Shown: positions 11,522-24,100, counted from the stretch's first letter. The stretch is DNA of 64,000 nucleotides from Melanopsichium pennsylvanicum (GCA_900208305.1 OAPG01000014.1:124001-188000), one strand, 5' to 3'. Notes: generated by a model from the letters alone, not told the origin. Made by a program: numbers and translations.

Positions 11522-12904
11522 TTAATTGACCACACGAGCTACTGGCTTGCTGGCATTCTCCCTCCTCGCCTGAGCAGCAGCTAGATGCTTCCTCCAACCA
11601 CTCACCGGTTTTGTTCTACCCCAACCTCTCCTCAATGCACTCCTCTTCTGATCCACATCTTTGGCTCTCTGACTTTGGAATCCATTCCTACCTACTCTTG
11701 CTTCGAGTTTGGTCCTTCTCGCGTCAGCCCTAGTTCTAGGTGCGTTTCGCGTGTAGTGTTCCCACGCCATCGAGTAGAGTTCTCCACCAGCGGGGAAAGG
11801 GGAGGGAAGATCGGTGCGGAAAGTCCAACGGGATTTGTTGGTGGAAGGTTGGTAAGATTTGTAAGGGACAATAGTAGGGTGGCGAACGTAGATGGTCGAG
11901 CAGGTGGTGAAAGAGACTTCGAGGTAGGGTGGGATGAAGAGGAAAGGGGCAGCGTAGTTAGGTAGGGTGAATGGGTGAACTCCAGGTGGAAGAACTTTTT
12001 CTTTTTGCTTGACCTTGTCCCTGCCATTCTCAGCGGCTTTGGGTTCTGTGGTTTCTGAAGAACCGGCCTGGGATGATGGGTTTGCTTCGGAAGCATCAGA
12101 GGCTTCGCCATCATTAACGCCCTCCTTTGCATCCTCCTTGGCCTCTGCAGCTTCGCTAGCATTGGTTTTTTGAACAGCTTCAACAGCGTCTGCTTCACCA
12201 GACACCTCATCGTTTACCTTTTGCGCCTTGGCCTTGGCTGCCAACTGTTTACTCAACATTGGCACTGCACTTGGCTCAACCTGAATCAAATCCCCTGGGT
12301 TCAACAAGGTGTTGGGATTGTTGATCTTGACACCATTGATTTTGACTTTACCCTGTACGACCATACCTCTCGCCTCGTATGCGCTTCTGGCAAAGCAGCT
12401 TCTGAAAACTGCAACATCGAGTCTTCGCTCCACGTCGCGCATGAACAGACTTGCTGTTGGCATGGCATCCATCTCTTCCACCACCTTTTGCTGTGTTACG
12501 CTTGCAAAAGCTGCTTGCTTCTTGGCTGCTTCGGCTTCTTGATTAGCAGATGTGGGGTTGCGACGCGCCTGAAGCGCTTTGTCAAAGAGACCTCCCTTCC
12601 TAGGACCAGAGGTAGAAGCGGATGAAGAGGATGCAGAAACTTGAGGAGGTACGAAAGAGGGGAGCTCGGTAGGCAGAAACCATCGTTTGAACCGCTTTTC
12701 GGGAATCCAATCACCGTGATAAGCTCGAAGAAAACGTTTGGAGCGCCATCGCTGCTGGTACATGGTAAGCGAGGTTTTGGTGAAAGTGGTTTGCGAGGCG
12801 TGGAAGGGTACGGTGGAACGTGCGATGGTGTTGTACAGGTTGCGAGCACTCCATGACATTCGAGGGAGGATCGTCTCGTGGCTAAAGACCTTGGCTTTCC
12901 TCAT
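11522..12904 (-). CDS. NAM9: Mitochondrial small-subunit ribosomal protein uS4m (Nam9)
   Basis: A 460-residue frame starting at the ATG at 12904 (MRKAKVFSHET); an internal Met at 12859 (MSWSARN) is an alternative. An S4-type RNA-binding domain is clear around residues 155-215: RRLDVAVFRSCFARSAYEAR, then GMVVQGKVKINGVKI and LLNPGDLIQVEP. Preceding it is RWRSKRFLRAYHGDWIPEKR, typical of the mitochondrial S4 N-terminal part. A long acidic Ala/Glu/Ser insert (about residues 225-305) separates it from a basic C-terminal region containing LPPGVHPFTLPNYAAPFLFI, SRWTF and a final stretch of Arg-rich sequence. The product is expected in the small mitoribosomal subunit, binding 15S rRNA. It is divergent with the S-adenosylmethionine synthetase gene, 1.3 kb away. 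Confidence 0.88.
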   Translation of the reverse strand: MRKAKVFSHETILPRMSWSARNLYNTIARSTVPFHASQTTFTKTSLTMYQQRWRSKRFLRAYHGDWIPEKRFKRWFLPTELPSFVPPQVSASSSSASTSGPRKGGLFDKALQARRNPTSANQEAEAAKKQAAFASVTQQKVVEEMDAMPTASLFMRDVERRLDVAVFRSCFARSAYEARGMVVQGKVKINGVKINNPNTLLNPGDLIQVEPSAVPMLSKQLAAKAKAQKVNDEVSGEADAVEAVQKTNASEAAEAKEDAKEGVNDGEASDASEANPSSQAGSSETTEPKAAENGRDKVKQKEKVLPPGVHPFTLPNYAAPFLFIPPYLEVSFTTCSTIYVRHPTIVPYKSYQPSTNKSRWTFRTDLPSPFPAGGELYSMAWEHYTRNAPRTRADARRTKLEARVGRNGFQSQRAKDVDQKRSALRRGWGRTKPVSGWRKHLAAAQARRENASKPVARVVN

Positions 12905-14234
12905 ATTGGGCAAGAGTTCTCGGCTGGTCTACCGATGAAGGATGAGGCCGATGTGTGATAATATGGGTGTGTTGGATAATTGCAAGTCGGTGCCGACCTG
13001 GGAAACGATGGAAATGCGATGCGAGAGGTCCAGTGAGGATGGGGCTGTTACTACCACGGCGTGGTACTGTGAGTCGACTCTCTCGGCGACAAAGTGACTG
13101 CCGTCGTCCAAGGTGCTGCAGTTTGCGGTAATTGTTATCGAGCGGCAAGGATATATCTGAGTTGATATGACCTGGTTCGAGTGAATGCGAAGACTTGCTC
13201 TCTCAGCTAACTTTTTCCGAGAAGCAAGAATGAAGAAAAGAGCCCAAATCACGTGGCCGTTGGGTCGTCCCCGATGCATCGTCGATCGGCTAGGACGCAC
13301 GACAAAATTACTTTCTTTTTTATGATCCAGCCCGATGAGGTATCGTCAGATCGGACGGCAATCGAATGTGACGGAAATCTGGATGCGCTGCCTTTGCGTC
13401 TGCATGGTGGGTAAAAGGCTTGAGCACGCCATCGCTGATGCACGGATCTGCCGACAATCACAATCACAGAATGGTGCCACTTTCAGACTTGGCTTGTAAG
13501 TTACGCCAGTCAGTCGATTGATCATGATGCTTTGACACATAGCCTTTGTAAGCATCAATTGAGGTGTTTTCTTGAGGTACTAATACACAATTGTAAAGCT
13601 ACGCAGTAGTCAGAACAAAGGCCAAGGTAAAGAGAGGTGGCTTGTAGTGTCAGGATGGGCACGTTCTTCTCGTCATCTACAAAAGATGTGTTGGCGATAC
13701 CTGGCAGGGTCTGGTGTGAAAAGCGTGTGCGTGGGCACTTTGACGGAGGGCAGAGAAGTTGATGTTCAGTACAGTAATAATTTACTGTTCAGTAAATTTA
13801 CTTTACTTCTTCAAGCGTGTACTGTTGTAATATTCGGATTTTCATCTTCTCGAATCCAATTCTTCTTTCAATTTTTCCTTGGGTTTTTTGCCGGACCCTG
13901 TGACAGTTCAAGTGCCTTGCTTACTTGTCCTTTTGTGTCTTGCTTCGTGTGTCACACGTCCGTGCCCGATCCATCATCATCTTCGTTTTGCTTTTTCCTT
14001 CCTGCTCTTGCTCTTTCTGCCGTTGTCAAAGAGCCACTCTTCCCCCTGGCCTCGTGCCGCCGCAAATCTTGACTTCGCCCTCATCCGCCCCTTCCCTCTC
14101 TCTTCCCGCCGCTAGCGCCGCAAACAGACTTCCAAACCCTTTCAGACTGAATCAGTCGCTCATCGTCTCTTCTCTCCGCCTCACCACATCTTTCCATCAC
14201 CTCTCCACTCAAAACACACCCATCTAGATCCAAA
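12905..14234. promoter_or_regulatory. Divergent intergenic region NAM9 / SAM synthetase
   Basis: 1.33 kb with no supported gene. The last 400 bases before the ATG at 14235 are a long pyrimidine-rich leader typical of highly expressed smut genes. An AT-rich patch at 13769-13806 contains a stem of ACAGTAA/TTACTGT around 13771-13788 and the 12-bp palindrome AGTAAATTTACT at 13791-13802. Confidence 0.5.
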
Positions 14235-15795
14235 ATGGCTCCCGCTATCCGCACTCTTCCCGAGGGTCACTTCCTCTTCACCTCGTAAGTGCTTGTCCGC
14301 TCGCTCCCATCAAGGCGGAATGCACACGCTCCATTCTATGATCAAGAATGTAGGCATTACCAATATCCAGAGCTGACTGTATCGATTCCGTTGCGGTTCT
14401 GCTTTTTTTCTGCTCTTTCACTACACAGCGAGTCCGTCGGTGAGGGTCACCCCGACAAGATCTGTGACCAGGTCTCCGATGCCATCCTTGTAAGTCTCTT
14501 GCAGCCTCGTTTGCAACAATACAAACTCTGTTCTTGTGTCAGAGATTGTGCTTTTGGCCAGAATCTGATGCTGCGCAAATTCGGTCGGATGACACTGTAG
14601 CATTTCGTTTCCGTGGGTCACAGAAATGGTCTTGTCCTCCGAAAGTGACTGTGCGAACATGCGCACAATCAAACTTAGACTGGAAATTTGACCGATCCTT
14701 TCATATCCACTTTCAATGCTTTCCGCTCTCCCACAGGACGCATGTCTCGAGCAGGACCCCAACTCCAAGGTCGCCTGTGAGACCGCCTCCAAGACTGGTA
14801 TGATCATGGTATTTGGTGAGATCTCCACCAAGGCTCAAATCGACTACCAGAAGGTTATCCGTGACACAATCAAGCAGATCGGTTACGACTCTTCCGAGAA
14901 GGGTTTCGACTACAAGACCTGCAACGTACTCGTCGCCATTGAGCAGCAGTCGCCCGATATCGCTCAGGGTCTTGACCACGGTTCTCTCGAGGACCATGGA
15001 GCCGGTGACCAGGGTATCATGTTTGGTTACGCCACCGACGAGACGCCTGAGCTCATGCCTTTGACCCTCATGCTTGCGCACAAGCTCAACCTCGCCATGT
15101 CGGCCGCTCGTCGCAATGGCACCCTCGGATGGCTCCGACCCGACTCCAAGACCCAGGTCACCGTCGAGTATAAGAAGGACGGTGGTGCCACCATCCCCCT
15201 CCGTGTCGACACCATAGTCATCTCCACCCAGCACGCCGAGGAGATCTCGACCGAGAACCTCCGATCCGAGATCATGGAGAAGATCGTCAAGAAGGTCATC
15301 CCCGCCAACCTCCTCGACAACGACACCATCTACCACATTCAGCCCTCGGGCCGTTTCGTTATCGGTGGTCCCCAGGGTGATGCCGGTCTGACTGGCCGAA
15401 AGATCATTGTCGACACTTACGGTGGTTGGGGTGCTCACGGTGGTGGAGCCTTCTCTGGAAAGGATTTCTCCAAGGTTGACCGATCCGCAGCTTACACTGC
15501 CCGTTGGGTGGCCAAGTCGCTCGTTGCCGCCGGTCTCGCCCGTCGTGTGCTCGTTCAGTTCTCTTACGCCATTGGTGTCGCCGACCCTCTTTCCGTCTTT
15601 GTTGACACCTACGGTACCGGTAAGAAGTCGGACGAGGAGCTCGTCAAGATTATCCGTGACAACTTCAACCTTCGTCCCGGTGTGATTGTCAAGGACCTCG
15701 GGCTTCAGAAGCCTCAATACCGCGCCACCGCCGCCGGTGGTCACTTTGGTCGATCCGAATTCTCTTGGGAGCAGCCTAAGCAGCTCAAATTCTAA
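14235..15795 (+). CDS. SAM2: S-adenosylmethionine synthetase
   Basis: Makes S-adenosylmethionine from methionine and ATP, releasing phosphate and diphosphate; cytosolic, normally a homo-oligomer. Three exons: 14235-14284, 14429-14489 and 14737-15795, with GTAAGT donors and CACAG or CCACAG acceptors, giving 389 residues, close to the usual fungal length. Splicing restores the family start [20 protein letters not shown] with the GHPDK methionine/ATP-binding motif. The signature [12 protein letters not shown] and the glycine-rich P-loop-like GGGAFSGKD are intact, and no key residue appears missing. Two short introns very near the 5' end and a CT-rich leader fit strong housekeeping expression. 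The symbol follows yeast usage and does not decide between SAM1 and SAM2 paralogues. Confidence 0.97.
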
Positions 15796-17181
15796 GTCTG
15801 TCGTGTCACGAGACTTCTGAGTTTGAGTGTTGCTAGAGGTTCCTTTTCCATCCCTCTAAACCAAACCAACCAATAACGAAAAGCATTCCTCAATTGTTGT
15901 TGGTCGATTCAACATCGCATTTTCTTCTTTCTCGGCATCTTTCTATCTTTTCTTTCTTCTCCTAATGTGTTACCATCTTACTTTTTTTTTATTTCCTTTC
16001 TTTCGACGTTTTGAACGGTTTCTTCAATCGGTTTTATAGTGTTCCCCCAATCTCTCTTTTGCATAGATTTCGCCTCGACTTTTTCCCCCCCCCCCCACAC
16101 ACACATACACACATGGCAACTTTACACATATCTGTACTACATTCCAAAACTACTCGCACTCTCTCGTCGCACTTTTCACGCATCTCGACCTAGTTATCCC
16201 CCCACAAGAAAAAAACAAACACATATAAAAAAGGGGGTCAACAAACATTGGCTCAAAACGGGACAGCCTAGGTCATCAGCAGAAATATACCACGTCAACC
16301 GTGAAAAAAAAATTAAAAAAAAAAAGATTGTTAGAATTGTTTGTGAAAGATTGTCAGTGGCGGATCTGTGGCAGGAGCACGTTGCAAAAAGAAGGATCGA
16401 GGTTGTGGAAGATAGAAGGTGAGATGAGATTACGGGAGCAGAAAGTGTGTGTGTGAGAGAGAGAGAGAGAGTGGGGTGACTGTTCATGAAGAGATAGGGA
16501 GCGTATTGTGATTTTGAGTTTAGTTTGACACTTCCCTTTGAAGGGGACAAGAAATGGATTCAATAAGTTGTCGTCCTATTCAATGGCAGCTCAAGAACTA
16601 TTTTTCATTAAAAAGAAAAAGAAAAAAATTGCCATTCCATTCTCAGATAAACCCGACGACAAAATGCCTGAGCCAACTCATGACAAATGAACAGCACTAC
16701 TATGCTCGCCAGAGCGCACAAGGCAGGTTCGAAATGATCGACAAGTATTTCTGATATTGCTTTCTCCAAAAGAGAAAAAACAAAAAACAAAAAAGTCCAT
16801 TCAAGTCGGAACTTAAACCGAACAAGGACCATATTAAGTGCTTACAGCGTGCGTTTTTCAGAATCGCCAATTGGCGTGTGGATTTCTTGAGCATGAGAAA
16901 GACTAGAATACATAGAGCACTTTTTTGAGAGAGAGGGTGAGAAATTAGAAGAACAAATCGGCCAAGACAGGTTGACGACGAGCGATAGCAGCATAAACTA
17001 CGGCGCTAGACGTGATGCGATAAAATGGGGTTGCAAGGAGAGAGGGAGAGAGACAGGAAGATTGCGAGACGAGACGAGACTAGAATCGAGCGACACAACA
17101 CGACAGGATCAAAGAACAAGGGTAGAGACAAGGCAATCGACGATGCAAAGAGGGCAGAAAGAGAGAGAGCCATTTGATGCA
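15796..17181. other. Convergent intergenic region
   Basis: 1.4 kb between the 3' ends of the SAM synthetase gene (+) and the 242-aa gene (-). It is T-rich, then A-rich, with a short C run followed by CACACA near 16090, GA-rich repeats near 16460 and 17030, and no coding support. It probably consists of two 3' UTRs and terminators. Confidence 0.5.
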
Positions 17182-17910
17182 TCACCATTCGTCCATCATC
17201 ATTTCGTTCATGCCACCAGCTGCTGCCGCGCGTGCTGCCACCGTATCGCCTTCGACCTGTCCCCACATTGGCTTCCCTGTACCATACTGCTGTGCAAAGT
17301 AACGATTTGAGGCAACACCGTTGCCATCATCCGAAGGCGATGGTGTCGGTGGAAACTCCACCCCATTGGGGTAGCGGAATTCGGTAGGTGGCGAGGAGGG
17401 CACCTCGTTCTGATGGGCTGCGTTCGAAGGTTCGATGACCATCTGAACATCAACGTTGCCTTCGAGTAGGTGAAGTTCGTCAGATTTGATAAAAGTGTAG
17501 CCGTAAGAAGTCACGACCTTGAGCCAGTGCGGGTTGTCTCCGAAGGACGACTCCGTAGAGATGCCCTCTGCGCCTTTGCCCTTGACCGATGCAGAAGAGT
17601 GGATGAACGTGTCACGTTGCAGGTTCTGCTGGTGACCAGTGGTTGTGAGGTCATCGAGAGTCACGTCAGACGAGCTCGCAAAGGTATTCTGGGAGAACTG
17701 CGCCCAAGGTGTCTGGGACAGCTCTTGTTGCTGTAGCTGGAAAGAGCTACCGGACCTGGAGCCTCGGAGCGGCATCATGGGTCTAGCGCGTTTGCCGGAC
17801 AGAGACGAAGTCTCGACGTTGTCTTCCTCGGTCTTTCGCTTAGGCGTAGACGAGGGACTACCAGCCATACTGTTGAGGTAGGACGTCTTGACGGCGGGAG
17901 AGAGCAACAT
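17182..17910 (-). CDS. Unrecognised 242-aa protein with NLS-like segment
   Basis: The first ATG in this frame is at 17910 (MLLSPAVKTSYLNSMAGSP); an alternative is the Met of MAGSPSS. Residues about 22-45 contain two basic clusters (PKRK and GKRARP) about 16 residues apart, resembling a bipartite nuclear localisation signal. A more ordered segment follows near residues 125-165 (HWLKVVTSYGYTFIKSDELH). The C-terminus is acidic and Met-rich (NEMMMDEW). No enzyme motif, signal peptide or membrane helix is seen. It is probably a nuclear protein of unknown function. It converges with the SAM synthetase gene and lies tandem with ILV6. Confidence 0.65.
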   Translation of the reverse strand: MLLSPAVKTSYLNSMAGSPSSTPKRKTEEDNVETSSLSGKRARPMMPLRGSRSGSSFQLQQQELSQTPWAQFSQNTFASSSDVTLDDLTTTGHQQNLQRDTFIHSSASVKGKGAEGISTESSFGDNPHWLKVVTSYGYTFIKSDELHLLEGNVDVQMVIEPSNAAHQNEVPSSPPTEFRYPNGVEFPPTPSPSDDGNGVASNRYFAQQYGTGKPMWGQVEGDTVAARAAAAGGMNEMMMDEW

Positions 17911-19005
17911 TTTTTGAGGACGATAGTTGTGTGAGAGCGCGTATGGTTCGAGAGGCCGAAGTGGAGGAAGGAAGGGGAGCAAGGAGTGAGGAGCAACAAC
18001 GCGGGAAACAGCAAGTGGCCAGCACTTGTTCTGAATGCTGAGATATTGTTATGAGCTTTGTGTATAAGCAGATATGACGATACGAGGTCGATTTGGAGCA
18101 GAGGCAGAATTATGGTGAGAGGTTCATGGTGAGAAGAAGCAAGTCGGGAAGGAAGCCTTTTTTGTGGTTTAGAGATTCTACGCTGTCTAGGTTCGCGTTT
18201 CCAGGCCGGAAGACGGGAATGCAATGAGCCATACGGGCGACAAGGCGGCAGAGCAGTCGCTCCTCCCATTCGAGAAGTCGAAAAAGGCAATTCTCTTCCG
18301 GTAAAAAGTTTTAAAGAATCTATTTTAAATTTGATTTTCTCGATATTTCCAACATCATTCCAGCCGGTCCGCCGCAGATTCTTCTCCGGCTCGGTCAAAG
18401 CGGCATAGAAAGTGATTGAATCTGCAGCGTAGAAACGGCTAAATTGTGCAGCCCAGCCTATTCGTGATTTTTTCATTCACGCTTTCCAATTTGAGGGGTC
18501 GACAGACAGGAAATCCGCGCTGAAACCGGGGAATTCTCCCACCTCGTAAGACTCTTTCATGCGCCAGATCGTAATCGCAGCGAAGCCTTTCCAGTTCGAG
18601 TTGCTTGCTTTGCGCGACGCGGTCCACACGAGCTCGTCACACGGACGGAAGACTGACTCGGACGAGAACGATTCCTTCTAACTACAATCGGAGATCGCAC
18701 AGATCGGTCTGGGAAGCTACCGATCCTCCTCAGTTCGCCTCTGGCTGCATTTCACAGCCCCGCTTCGGGGCCCTTTCTACACGAGGACCGAATGGTCTCT
18801 TACGGCAAGCAAATGCCAACGCCACGAGCAAAGGAACATGACGCTACTGTTCGCAGATGCAAGTGGGATGATATAGAGATGAGATTAACAAAATTTGATT
18901 TGCAGGTTGAGGGCAGATATGACACACAAAGAAGAAAGAAGCCAAAAGGCGGTACTTCAGTGTCGAAGGTGGATACAGTCTGAATATAGCTTTAGAGCTG
19001 CACTC
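17911..19005. other. Intergenic region upstream of the 242-aa gene
   Basis: 1.1 kb between the 3' end of ILV6 (-) and the start of the 242-aa gene (-). The open frame at 17775-18476 minus overlaps this promoter region and the coding region in another frame, without recognisable features. No gene is supported. Confidence 0.45.
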
Positions 19006-20055
19006 TTAACCAGGAGGAAGAGCACCAGCATCGATAGCCTCGACCTCCTCCTCAGTGAGGTCTTCTGTGCCGGCGTACGAGGAAGCGATAGGCGAACGTG
19101 GAAGCACCATAGTACCGGAACGCGCGCATTCGAGGATACCAAAGGGACGAACGAGTTTCAAAAAGGCATCACAACGGCTGCTCTTGCCAGACATCTCGAC
19201 GATCACGCTTGTGGACGAGACGTCAACCACACGACCTCGGAATTGTTCCGCAAGGGCAATGACAGAGCGCATGTTGTCCGACTTGACGCGAAGTGCCTCA
19301 GTAGGAGTGAGAGGGGTCATGTGAGACTGAGCCTGCTGAGCTGCGGCTGAACCGACAGAGGTGACACCAGACCTGTTGGAGTCGGTCTCTCTTTCAGCGA
19401 TAAGTTCGGGCGTGTTGGCAGGGCTGGAAGCCTGTTGCGATTCCTCAAAGTATTCTGGGCCAAGAATGGAGACCTTGACGAGCATGAGCTCGCGCTCGAT
19501 CACCTTGGTGTTGGTGTAGTCGAGCACAGCCCAGACGGGCACAAGGTCTTCGAGCTGTCGGCGAGCCTGCTCGATAACACCATCCTGTCCTCGAAGAACG
19601 ATGCACATGCGCGAAAGGTCGCGAATCTCGGTTCCGCATACTACCAGCGAGTCGATGTTGAACCCTCTTGCTGCCAGGGTACCGGCCACGCGGGAGAGAA
19701 CACCGGGCTCGTTCTGGACAAGACAGTTGAGAGTGTGTCGCTTGAAGGGCGCCTTGGATGGGGGAGGTGTGTTGTACAGAATGTTGGACACGGCCTGAGG
19801 TGCGTCGAGCGACGGGGGCTCGAGCGACGGAAGGGGCGGGAGCTTTCGTAGCTTGTGGGCCAGCTTGTAGTCGAGTGCCGACGTAGAGTCAGACTCGACA
19901 GGCTGTTGTGGCTGCTGACGTTTTTCGGTCGAATTAGGAAGTGCTGTGACAAACGACGAGGAGAAGTGGCGAGCGGCCGCAGGCAGGCGCATCACTGGCT
20001 GCGATGCCGATGATGAGGCCACCCGCATTAGCGAGGAAGCGCCTCTAGAGATCAT
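19006..20055 (-). CDS. ILV6: Acetolactate synthase regulatory subunit
   Basis: Regulatory subunit of acetohydroxyacid synthase, which catalyses the first shared step of valine, leucine and isoleucine synthesis in mitochondria and confers valine feedback control. The ATG at 20055 (MISRGASSLMRVASSSASQP) begins a Ser/Arg-rich presequence; the product is 349 residues. An ACT domain is clear at about residues 105-180: RHTLNCLVQNEPGVLSRVAG, ARGFNIDSLVVCGTE, then the linker ERELMLVKVSILGPEYFEE. The second ACT-like part follows a Ser/Ala/Gln-rich insert and includes ALAEQFRGRVVDVSSTSVIV and FLKLVRPFGILECARSG. Both modules appear intact. The gene is divergent with the PDK1-like kinase gene 1.06 kb away. 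Confidence 0.95.
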   Translation of the reverse strand: MISRGASSLMRVASSSASQPVMRLPAAARHFSSSFVTALPNSTEKRQQPQQPVESDSTSALDYKLAHKLRKLPPLPSLEPPSLDAPQAVSNILYNTPPPSKAPFKRHTLNCLVQNEPGVLSRVAGTLAARGFNIDSLVVCGTEIRDLSRMCIVLRGQDGVIEQARRQLEDLVPVWAVLDYTNTKVIERELMLVKVSILGPEYFEESQQASSPANTPELIAERETDSNRSGVTSVGSAAAQQAQSHMTPLTPTEALRVKSDNMRSVIALAEQFRGRVVDVSSTSVIVEMSGKSSRCDAFLKLVRPFGILECARSGTMVLPRSPIASSYAGTEDLTEEEVEAIDAGALPPG

Positions 20056-21113
20056 CTTGTCTAGTGACGATCTGTTGGCGCAGGCGACGATGCAAGATGG
20101 TAGCAAGAAAGGAGGGAGGCAGGCTCAGATGATCGGTGTCATTCCATTGGGTGTGATTGCTCGGTATTCTAGATCTTCCCATATGCCAGAGTAGCCCGGT
20201 ATGGACTTGGCTGCTATCAAATATGCCTACGATTGGTTGACTGCTCGACTTACGCCGCTCTCTTCCCTCTCTTTCGTAGCGTGACTCGAAGCGAGAGCTT
20301 CTGCAGAGTCTAATCCTTGGGCTGGCTGCCTTTCTTCCCATCGCGCTTTGACTCTTCTGGGGACACCTCTCGTACGATATATCCCTATTTTTGTCCTCTT
20401 TTTTCTCCTCGGTTTTCAAGGCGTTTCGAACTATTTCGTGCGTGCCATAAAATCCAGGTCTTGTGTGGACGCAGCAAGTGCCTGGAACTGGTCAACACAC
20501 AACAGGCGTCAACTGTGCCATGCTGTTGAATCGGCCTTAGATCCCCTCCTGATCTCTTTCTGATGTCAAGACGCTTGCCACGGGCGGACGGACCTCCACG
20601 CGCAACACGCGACAAAAAGAGGACAAAATTCTGTCAGTGTCTGGCTGCTGCAGACCCCTTTGAATCAGCACCTCGGAGCGTGCATGTACCGATTCCAAGA
20701 GCCACTCCAAAATTGCACTCACATACTCACATCTACCTCGAATGAAAGCCGGTCGGACCCTGCCGGTCAAGCCTCGAGGAAAGCGTAGTCGGACCACTCC
20801 ATGCTCACCCCTCTTATGCTCTTAAGTCACATCAAAGCCGCTCAGCCGGCTACAACCATCATCAAGGCGACGCATCTTCCGACACTGCCGCGCCATTTCC
20901 CCGCGTCGACCTCATAGCCCGCGAGAGGTGCTCCTGGGTTAGCATGATCAGCATTTGAACCTTTCGACAACGGAACCGACGCACGTCATGAGGAAGACAA
21001 CACAGCGGCTCGCCTGTTGCCTATAGAGCAGCTTTGAATACATCTTGGCCTAGAGACGGATCCTGCAGCGTCGCCACCGAGAAGAGCCGAACAGCACGCA
21101 AGAGAATAGCAAT
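20056..21113. promoter_or_regulatory. Divergent region ILV6 / PDK1-like kinase
   Basis: 1.06 kb with no supported gene. It presumably holds both promoters and 5' leaders. No obvious TATA box or known operator-like motif was identified by eye. Confidence 0.4.
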
Positions 21114-24100
21114 ATGTCGGATCAACCGACTTCCGCCGTCGATCAGGCGGCCAGCGACCAGCAAGAAAACGGTTTTGCTTCGCCCACACCCATGGATACA
21201 GGCTTCCAGCATCCCAACAGCGATGACAAATACGCTGCAAACGCGCCCGAAGGTCATCCATCAGCTGGACCATCGGCTTCCAATTCTCCCATGAGCGCAC
21301 CCACACCTCTATATGCGCCAGCAGCACCGACATCTATCTCAGCCACCTCGAGCGCCGCTGCCTCGCGCGCAGGCAGCATACGATCCAATGCTCCACCCTC
21401 GTCATCTGCGTCCACCACCCGGATTCGTAAAGGTCTGCTCTCCAGAGCAGGTAGCGAAGCCGAAGACAGGATCTCTCGAGCTGCATCAGCTGTCCACCAG
21501 CTCACGACGGACGATGATGACGATGATCCGATGATCAGTGACTCTGCAATGCCCCGTCGCTTTGCATCCCAGAAACGTGGCCCATCAGGCATCATCAGCA
21601 ACTCGCGCCAGTCATCGCAATCATCGCTTTCGCCTACCACCTGGGGCCAACGGCCAGGTGCAGCCTCACAAAAGCCTCACTCGTCCGCCAGCAGCATTGC
21701 ATCTGGAAACCGAAGCGGGAGTGGGGAGGCGAGCGAAGGTGGCCGCAGCATCGGCAGCGTCAGTCTGGGTCGTGCGATGTCGGTCAGTTCCGTCAGCTCC
21801 GTCAATAGCACCAGCAGTCTTGAGGCCGTTCCTTTCCGGGAGGCACCCCTCGGCAATGTCAGGTTTGGCTTTGGCGGCGGAGCCCTCCGTGCCGGCGGTC
21901 GAACCACGCGCAACCGCCCGTATGGTCCGCTTGCGATGTCAATTCAGCCCCGCGAAGAACAGTCAAATGCGTCACAAGCATGCGGCCAAGATGCTACTCA
22001 CGCCCAAGATGTGTCAGACGGCCTTACACCCAACTCTTATCTCGCTCCTCCAGCTGGAACGGAAGCTCTGACGACCTCACTCAGCGTCTCAGCACCGACA
22101 TCAGATCGGTACAAGGGCGTTCCCAAGCCTGCATCCGACGCTTGGATGTACCGCGTAGGTCCTGGTATGCGCACCAACAAGCCACGTATGGCCCCAGCTG
22201 CTGGACCAGATTCAGGCGAGCAGCTCGTGGAAGATGAATCTTCTTCTCCCGCCAAACGATCACGAGAGGTCCTCCGCCAAAAGTTTGCAAAGGGTGCCGG
22301 ACGGCTCGGTATCAAGACCAACATCGTCACTGGCCTCGGCGCATCGCCGTCGGATCAGTCCGCCGTCTACAATCCCTTAGACAGTTCTGAAGATGAACTC
22401 AACCTAGTACCACCGAGTCGAACCCCTCTACCACGCAACTCGAGCTACTTCAGCTCAGCGCCCCACAGCGCAAGCTCTGCAGCAGGCACGACTCTGCACC
22501 CCAGTCTCACTCCCGTTCCAGCGGATTTCCGTACCAGCTCGGTCACCAACGCACCTCTTTTCGTCCCCAAGTACGGCGAAGACCTGCAGTCATCGAGGCT
22601 CACACCAGATCCGTTAACGCCATCTGCCTCAGCATCCAACTCACAAGACGTCGCATCTCTGCCACCTCTCAGCTACACCGGTGGCACTCGCAGCATCTCT
22701 ACCGATCTCTCCCTGTACCCCGTCAGCGGCGGACCTAATGACCGTGTCGGCCTCAACTATCCACGACGCAGATCCTCAGCCACGCAGAAGCCCCTCTTCC
22801 TGCGTGCGGAGAGCAGCAACGACGCTCTCGATCGCACTGCTTCGCCAGGATTGTTGGTGCACGATTCCAGCGCTGCCGATGCACCTGCCGCTGAGCCTTC
22901 CCTCTTCACTCTGGTTACGTCGGGATCATCGGCCCAACGTACATCTCAAGCCTACGCGAGCCTTGCAGCTGGCAACGGTACGCAAGTATCGCCTCACCTT
23001 ACTCCTGCCGAAGTTGTGCGCATGGAGGCGCAAGCTGGCATCGCATCGCTTCCTGACTCGCCAAGTGAACCGTCTCCCGTTCCTGCTAGCTACTCACCAG
23101 CCCTTGGCGACGAGACTGCGACCAACAGACCTCTGCGCGATTCATCTCAGTGCAGGCTTCGTCGTCCAAGCAGTGGCGCAGGTAGCGAGGCCTCGCCTTC
23201 ACTAGGACCAGCAGCTGGCCCTTCACGCCGACCGGAATCACTGCAGCGCCAGCGACTCTGGTCCAATGCCAAACGGCCTGTGATCTTGCGCGCTCGTACC
23301 AGCGAGAGCTCGATCAGCCGAGGCCGACGCAGTCAAAGCCTGGATCGCAAGGTTTCATCTCCGGCCCCGGCAAGTCCCGTCGAAGGACCGATGCTCGAGG
23401 GAGACTACGACCGTCCAGGCATGCATTCGAAGAACACTTCAAGCAGCACCGTCTCGGGAAATGAGCTCAGCGCACGCCCGCCACCGCATGTAGCTGTAAT
23501 TCCCGAAGATGACGGTGCTGTAGGCGGCTACATCGAATCTCCCGATCGCATTCAAGATTCTCCTCGCCCTCCTTCTGAAGTTGATGCGGATCAGCACATG
23601 GCATTGTCACCTCCCAGCGCAGGCTCACTTTCCTCCCTGGTGCACCCTGCTCCAGGACCGCGCTCAGCCTCGCCCGCATCGCAGCTGGCACGCTCGCCTG
23701 AGACCATCCGCGTCGGCCCTGCACGCATCACCGACTCAATCTACGGACTCAGTCCCGGATCGATCTCCAACCTGCGGAGCCCTCGACTGCAACCATCCTC
23801 AGGGTCGATCGTGCCAGAACGCTCGACTACCCCATCTCGCACCTTACCTAGGGGCCCGAACGATTTCCACTTTGGAGAAACCCTTGGCGAAGGATCTTAC
23901 TCGACGGTACTCGAAGCTTGGGACTTGCTTTCAGGTCCCTCGCCGAAGGAGGCTGGCGTGGTTGATCTGAACGCCACTTCAGCAGCTGCCGCCATGGTGG
24001 GCTCCGACTCGTCCAGGAAACGACGACGAAGAATTGACCTGGTGGGACGAAAGGCGTATGCGATCAAAGTGCTCGACAAGGTGCACATCCTTAAGCAGGG

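Noticed and set aside
14713..15744. 343-aa minus-strand open frame opposite SAM synthetase
   Set aside because: It is antisense to a clearly conserved gene with strong codon bias, which commonly leaves long antisense frames open.
17775..18476. 233-aa minus-strand open frame
   Set aside because: It overlaps the 242-aa gene in another frame and its promoter, has no recognisable domain, and its composition looks like translated untranslated region.
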